NCBI GenBank assembly: GCA_013362785.1
Contig: JABFVM010000294.1
Location: forward strand, 1 to 64,000
From: Streptomyces sp.
GTDB taxonomy: Bacteria > Actinomycetota > Actinomycetes > Streptomycetales > Streptomycetaceae
Length of the DNA stretch: 64,000 nt
Direction of reading: 5' to 3'
In this document: one piece after another, positions 60,349-64,000 of the stretch
How positions within the stretch are numbered: position 1 is the first letter of the stretch
How the letters are laid out: every line of letters starts with the position of its first letter
Notes under the pieces: model-generated
What the model was told of the DNA's origin: nothing
What the model saw: the letters and a program-made list of their open reading frames with translations, nothing else
Databases searched by the model: none
Made by a program: the position numbers and the translations under genes

Positions 60349-61323
60349 ATGACCGTCTTGATTCTGACGAACGAAGAGGACGTGACCGCCGACATGGTGG
60401 TCGTGCACCTCAACGCGTCCGCCGTTCCGGTGGTCCGGCTCGATCCCGCCGATCTGACCGGCGGGGTCGCGCTGTCGGGTGAGTATGTGCACGGCGCGTT
60501 CCGCGGACATCTGTCGGCCGCGGGACGGCTGGTGAGCATCAGCGGGCTGCGGTCCGTCTGGATACGCCGGCCGGGGACCGCGGCGTCCCGGGCTGCGGCG
60601 CCGTCGGCCTGGCTGGCGGAGGAGGCCGGGCAGGCTCTGTACGGCATGCTGCGCAGCTGTGACGCCCGTTGGATGAACCCGCCCGACGCGGCCGGCCGGG
60701 CCCGGTACAAGCCGTGGCAGTTGCGGCTGGCCCAGCGCTGCGGTCTGCCCGTCCCCGCGACGCTGATCACGACGTTCCCGCAGGCGGCCCGCGAGTTCGC
60801 CGAACGGTTTCCGGATCTGGTGGTCAAGCCGGTGTCCGGCGCGCATCCGCAGGATCCGCCCCGGGCGGTGCCGACCAGCAGGGTGGCCCCGGACGCGGAC
60901 TTCTCCGCCGTCGCGTTCGGTCCCACTCTGCTGCAACGGCGCGTCGCCAAGCGGGCCGACATCCGTCTGACCGCGGTCGGCGAGACGCTGCTGGCCGCCC
61001 GCCGGGCGACCGACGCCGACGCCGAGGTGGACGTCCGCTTCGACGGGTCCGGGGCGCCGTGGCATCCGGTGGAGACGGCGCCCCGCGTCGCGGAGGCCGT
61101 CCGCGCCTATCTGCGGGACGCCGAACTCGCCTACGGCGCCTTCGACTTCGTCGAGGACTCCGACGGGACGTGGTGGTTCCTGGAGTGCAACCAGTCGGGA
61201 CAGTTCGGGTTCATCGAGGTGGACACCGGCCAGCCGATAGCCCGCACCATCGCCGAGTGGCTCGCCCGGCCGACCTTCGGGCAGGAGCCGTCCGTCAACG
61301 GGGCGAGCGCCAAGAGCCTGTGA
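60349..61323 (+). CDS. ATP-grasp ribosomal peptide maturase (graspetide ligase)
   Basis: A 324-residue ATP-grasp ligase: N-terminal pre-ATP-grasp domain (about 1-110, TVLILTNEEDVTADMVVVHL, SVWIRRP), central ATP-binding part (KPWQLRLAQRCGLPVPATLIT, DLVVKPVSGAHP) and the C-terminal Mg/ATP site (AYGAFDFVEDSDGTWWFLECNQSGQFGF, shown as the landmark ends AYGAFDF and LECNQSGQFGF). It activates acidic side chains of the precursor as acyl phosphates so that Thr/Ser hydroxyls attack. ATG 60349 is 16 bases after the precursor stop. A terminator follows; the O-methyltransferase that often accompanies this family is absent. Confidence 0.88.
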   Translation: MTVLILTNEEDVTADMVVVHLNASAVPVVRLDPADLTGGVALSGEYVHGAFRGHLSAAGRLVSISGLRSVWIRRPGTAASRAAAPSAWLAEEAGQALYGMLRSCDARWMNPPDAAGRARYKPWQLRLAQRCGLPVPATLITTFPQAAREFAERFPDLVVKPVSGAHPQDPPRAVPTSRVAPDADFSAVAFGPTLLQRRVAKRADIRLTAVGETLLAARRATDADAEVDVRFDGSGAPWHPVETAPRVAEAVRAYLRDAELAYGAFDFVEDSDGTWWFLECNQSGQFGFIEVDTGQPIARTIAEWLARPTFGQEPSVNGASAKSL

Positions 61324-61324
61324 G

Positions 61325-61360
61325 GAAACCCCCGCTCTCCGAACGGACTGCGGGGGTTTC
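61325..61360. terminator. Terminator of the graspetide pair
   Basis: GAAACCCCCGC (61325-61335) pairs with GCGGGGGTTTC (61350-61360) around a 14-base loop, two bases after the ligase stop. It closes the locus. Confidence 0.85.
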
Positions 61361-61386
61361 AGGCTACTAAGGCCACCTGAGCGGGA

Positions 61387-61602
61387 TCAGCGCTGCGGGG
61401 GCCCGGGGGGCAGGGCGCTGCGCTGCCAGGTCGGGGGCGGCGCGGCCTGGCGTAGGGGAGCGGGCGCGTTGCCGCCGGACAGCAGCGGCTGCATGGCGAA
61501 CTCGACTTCCCTGCTGACGCGTTCGGCCTCCCTGCGCACCTGGGTGGGGATGTCGCCGCGCTCCGCGATCAGCCGGTCGTAAATGGGGGAATCCTGGAAC
61601 AC
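61387..61602 (-). CDS. Small conserved hypothetical protein
   Basis: A 71-residue protein, GTG start at 61602, opening SPIYDRLIAERGDIPTQVRREAE, an amphipathic helical region, and ending in a Pro-rich low-complexity tail. No signal or membrane segment. I recognise it only as one of the short conserved proteins seen in Streptomyces; function unknown. It is convergent with the graspetide pair and separated from it by the terminator. Confidence 0.6.
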   Translation of the reverse strand: MFQDSPIYDRLIAERGDIPTQVRREAERVSREVEFAMQPLLSGGNAPAPLRQAAPPPTWQRSALPPGPPQR

Positions 61603-61787
61603 CCGTCAACGCGCCTTTCCTGTCGTGGCCCTGTGTGCATTTTGGGCACGGCTGTGGAGTCTAGGCGCCGACGCACACTGAAGTACGAATTCTGCCAGAG
61701 TGCTTGACGGCGGACGAACGGACCGCAGGGCGCCGACGCAGTACCGTGCGCCGTCCGATCCCCCGGTCGGGAGCCCCCTCCCCGGGG

Positions 61788-62249
61788 TCAGGCACCGGTG
61801 GTCGAACCGGGCCGCACGATCATCAGGACGGTGACGGTGGCCCACAGGAGGTTGAAGATGCCGGTGAACATGGCGAGTTGCACCGTGGCGGAGCGCTCGA
61901 CGGTCCGCTGGGCGTCCAGTTGGTCGAGGAGCTCCTCCTGGCGGGGCAGGACGAAGGCGACCAGGATCCCGGCGGCCGCGGCGGTCAGGGCGATGGACGT
62001 GATGAGCCAGCCGCTGCCCAGGACGCCCATCGCCAGGGCGGTGGCCACGCCGAGGACGGGGACCGACACCCCGATGCCGGCGTAGACGCGGCAGATGCGG
62101 TGCAGCAGCCGGACGGTGCCCACCGCCACGGCACCGTCGGCCACCGGGACGCGGCGCGCCGCCGGTGGGAACATGCTGGCCGCGACGGTGACGGGGCCGA
62201 CGGCGACGATGGCCGCCAGGACGTGAAGAGTGAGCAGGATCTTGGTCAT
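61788..62249 (-). CDS. Four-helix integral membrane protein (DUF2269-like)
   Basis: A 153-residue protein with four hydrophobic stretches (LTLHVLAAIVAVGPVTVAASMF, VYAGIGVSVPVLGVATALAMGVLG, LITSIALTAAAAGILVAFVLP, LAMFTGIFNLLWATVTVLMIV). The His in the first helix (LLTLHVLAAI) and the pattern fit the DUF2269/YdjM-like integral membrane families, role unknown. Divergent from the GlxA-type regulator. Confidence 0.7.
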   Translation of the reverse strand: MTKILLTLHVLAAIVAVGPVTVAASMFPPAARRVPVADGAVAVGTVRLLHRICRVYAGIGVSVPVLGVATALAMGVLGSGWLITSIALTAAAAGILVAFVLPRQEELLDQLDAQRTVERSATVQLAMFTGIFNLLWATVTVLMIVRPGSTTGA

Positions 62250-62486
62250 CGGGTGCTGTCGGTCTCCGTGTCGGCATGGGAATCGGAATCGGCCCCCGGG
62301 CTCGGCTCGCGCGGGGCGGCCTCGCCCACGTTAGGGATCTCCTCGGTGATCGCACAGAGGCTGAAATGACAGCTTCCAACGGGTTCTCGCCAACGGTGAC
62401 GACCGCCACTTCACCGCCATCTCACAGCCACCTTCCCCACTGACCTGGGCTTCTGGGGATGGCGGGAATCTGCCTAAAGTGCAGTC

Positions 62487-63542
62487 ATGCACACCGTGGC
62501 GATCCTGGTTCTCGACAATGTGGTGCCGTTCGACATGGCGACGCCCTTCCAGATGTTCGGCTGGACGCGGCTGCCGGACGGCCGCCGTCCCTACCGGGTC
62601 CGGCTGTGCGCCGAGTCGCCGGAGGTGCCCACGGAGGGCTTCGCCCTGCGGATCGACCGGGGGCTCGACGGGCTGACGGACGCGGACACGATCGTCGTGC
62701 CGGGCTGCGACGACACGGGGCCGCTCTCCCCTCGCGTGCTGGCGGCCCTGCGGCAGGCGGCGCAGGCCGGCACGCGGATCGCGTCGGTGTGCGTGGGCGC
62801 CTTCGCCCTGGCCGAGGCCGGACTGCTGGACGGGCTGCGCGCCACCACCCACTGGATGGCCACCGACGAACTGGCCCGGCGCTTCCCCCGCGTCGAGGTC
62901 CAGCCGGACGTGCTGTACGTCGACAACGGGCAGATCCTCACCTCCGCCGGCGCCGCCGCCGGACTCGACATGTGCCTGCACATGATCCGGCGGGACCTGG
63001 GCTCGGCGGTCGCCGCGCACACCGCGCGCATGGCCGTCGTACCGCTGGAACGGGAGGGAGGGCAGGCGCAGTTCATCGTGCACGAGCACCCGCCGGTGCC
63101 GCGCGGGTCGGCGCTCGAACCGCTCCTGGAGTGGATCGAGGACCATCTGTCCCGGGACATCACGCTGGCGGAGATGGCGGAGAGCGCGGGGATGAGCGAG
63201 CGCACCCTCAGCCGCCGTTTCCGCGAGCAGACCGGCACCACCCCGCTGCAGTGGCTGCTGCGGGCGCGCGTGCGACGGGCCCAGTATCTGCTGGAGAACA
63301 GCGACCACCCGATCGAACGGATCGCCCGGCAGGCGGGCTTCGGCTCCCCGACGGCGTTCCGCGAGCGCTTCCGCCGGGTGGTCGGCACGACGCCGCACGC
63401 CTACCGCTCGGCGTTCCAGGGCAGGACCCCGGTCGGCGCCGGTCAGCGCCCAGAAAAAGGCGTAGACCCCCGGGGTCCAAACGGCCTGGGAAAGGGCCTA
63501 GTCAATACCGGTGAAGCGTCACCATCGGTCACGGTGGGATAA
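62487..63542 (+). CDS. GlxA-type AraC-family regulator (DJ-1/PfpI plus HTH)
   Basis: A 351-residue regulator. Residues 1-190 form a DJ-1/PfpI-like domain with the Cys nucleophile site in ASVCVGAFALAEAG and LTSAGAAAGLDMCLH; residues about 215-320 are the AraC double helix-turn-helix (ITLAEMAESAGMSERTLSRRF, IERIARQAGFGSPTAFRERFRR). It belongs to the wide GlxA group that includes AdpA, but it is shorter than AdpA and the position gives no target. The start at ATG 62487 fits the domain start; the C-terminal 30 residues are low in complexity. Confidence 0.88.
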   Translation: MHTVAILVLDNVVPFDMATPFQMFGWTRLPDGRRPYRVRLCAESPEVPTEGFALRIDRGLDGLTDADTIVVPGCDDTGPLSPRVLAALRQAAQAGTRIASVCVGAFALAEAGLLDGLRATTHWMATDELARRFPRVEVQPDVLYVDNGQILTSAGAAAGLDMCLHMIRRDLGSAVAAHTARMAVVPLEREGGQAQFIVHEHPPVPRGSALEPLLEWIEDHLSRDITLAEMAESAGMSERTLSRRFREQTGTTPLQWLLRARVRRAQYLLENSDHPIERIARQAGFGSPTAFRERFRRVVGTTPHAYRSAFQGRTPVGAGQRPEKGVDPRGPNGLGKGLVNTGEASPSVTVG

Positions 63543-63615
63543 ATCACCCGAGTCCACATGGGCGGTTCGCAGTTGGACAAGGTGTGTCGATCCTCCCCAA
63601 GGACGGTGTACACCC

Positions 63616-63963
63616 ATGAACTACTCCAGCCGTTTCCTCTGCGCCCTCTACATCGCCACGAGCGCCGGGCTCGCCTGGACCACGGTCCTCGAAGTCCAGT
63701 ACGGCCCCGCGTGGGCCGCGTGTCTGTTCGCCGCCGCCAGTCTCGTGCCGCTCATCGCCGTCGTACGGGAGACCGTGATCGGGGAACAGCGGCGGTGGCT
63801 GCTGGAGCTGGTCGCACGGGTGGGGCGGGGCAGCGACGCCGCCGAGGCGATCGTCCGGGCGGAACTCGACTCGGCGTGCTGCGAGCGCTGGTGGACCAGC
63901 CTCGGCAGCGAGCACGACGTGACCTGCCGGCACGGGATGCCGCGCAGCAGCAGCGCGGCGTGA
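63616..63963 (+). CDS. Small membrane protein, unknown
   Basis: A 115-residue protein with two hydrophobic stretches (FLCALYIATSAGLAWTTVL and WAACLFAAASLVPLIAVV) and a soluble, Cys-containing C-terminal half (ELDSACCERWW, DVTCRHGMP). The adjacent CC and the later C may bind metal. ATG 63616 is the first start in frame. It is near the window end; nothing further is supported after it. Confidence 0.6.
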   Translation: MNYSSRFLCALYIATSAGLAWTTVLEVQYGPAWAACLFAAASLVPLIAVVRETVIGEQRRWLLELVARVGRGSDAAEAIVRAELDSACCERWWTSLGSEHDVTCRHGMPRSSSAA

Positions 63964-64000
63964 GAGAGGTCGACGAGCGGGCCACCTGGCTGCTGTAGGG

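Noticed and set aside
1..64000. tRNA, rRNA, insertion sequence or prophage genes
   Set aside because: No cloverleaf-like segment, rRNA stretch, transposase, integrase or phage structural gene was recognised on reading both strands; weak tRNAs could be missed without a covariance search.

Overview
The window looks like chromosomal DNA from a Streptomyces species. It has very high G+C, many GTG starts and 4-base GTGA/ATGA gene overlaps, Tat-type secreted enzymes, SpoIIE-type phosphatases with GAF/PAS sensors, an LAxTG sortase substrate, an ECF sigma/zinc anti-sigma pair and a cytochrome P450. I see no tRNA, rRNA, insertion sequence, prophage or CRISPR array. It reads as an arm-like, accessory carbohydrate-use region with several decayed gene fragments.

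Layout. (1) 0-8 kb: a sugar ABC importer (permease cut by the window edge, solute-binding lipoprotein), a LacI regulator and two overlapping secreted glycosidases (an MGH1-like enzyme with discoidin domains, and a GH43 with a ricin lectin). Similar AAA/TTT operators sit at or near the starts of these units, so this looks like one LacI regulon. (2) 8-16 kb: a frameshifted membrane protein, a secreted alpha/beta hydrolase, a cupredoxin lipoprotein divergent from an ECF sigma/anti-sigma pair, a P450 and a secreted alginate-lyase-family enzyme. (3) 16-28.4 kb: a polysaccharide and galactonate locus. On the minus strand it holds an SDR, a FadR/GntR regulator, D-galactonate dehydratase, a KDPG/KDPGal aldolase, a broken SMP-30 lactonase, a PfkB kinase, GH95, GH97 and GH88; an aldo/keto reductase is divergent. 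Together these spell a De Ley-Doudoroff (oxidative, non-Leloir) route for galactose or a related sugar released by the secreted glycosidases. Repeated GATGTAT elements mark a likely operator cluster.

(4) 28.4-37 kb: a streptogrisin-like protease behind a CebR-like 14-bp palindrome, an ABM-domain protein, a LamG relic, a DUF817 membrane protein, a small secreted protein, a tandem GNAT, an ABC exporter and an LAxTG surface protein. (5) 37-54 kb: an orphan sugar-binding lipoprotein translationally coupled to a GAF-PAS-GAF-PP2C-HATPase phosphatase, divergent from a complete paralogous sugar ABC importer; then a carboxylesterase, a TPR protein and two more SpoIIE-type phosphatases. (6) 54-60 kb: a GH46 chitosanase with a near-perfect operator palindrome, an FprA-type ferredoxin/NADP reductase behind an iron-box-like site, a DUF1152 protein, a lamin-tail-domain secreted protein and a hypothetical protein. 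(7) 60-61.3 kb: a two-gene graspetide (ATP-grasp RiPP) locus, a 63-aa precursor and its ATP-grasp ligase, closed by a terminator and lacking the methyltransferase often found beside it. (8) 61.4-64 kb: small membrane proteins and a GlxA-type AraC regulator.

The features most worth following are the minimal graspetide pair, the galactonate locus with its lactonase relic run into the kinase, the orphan SBP-phosphatase coupling, and two unusual runs of 19-20 bp tandem repeats that reiterate a gene's stop-codon neighbourhood.
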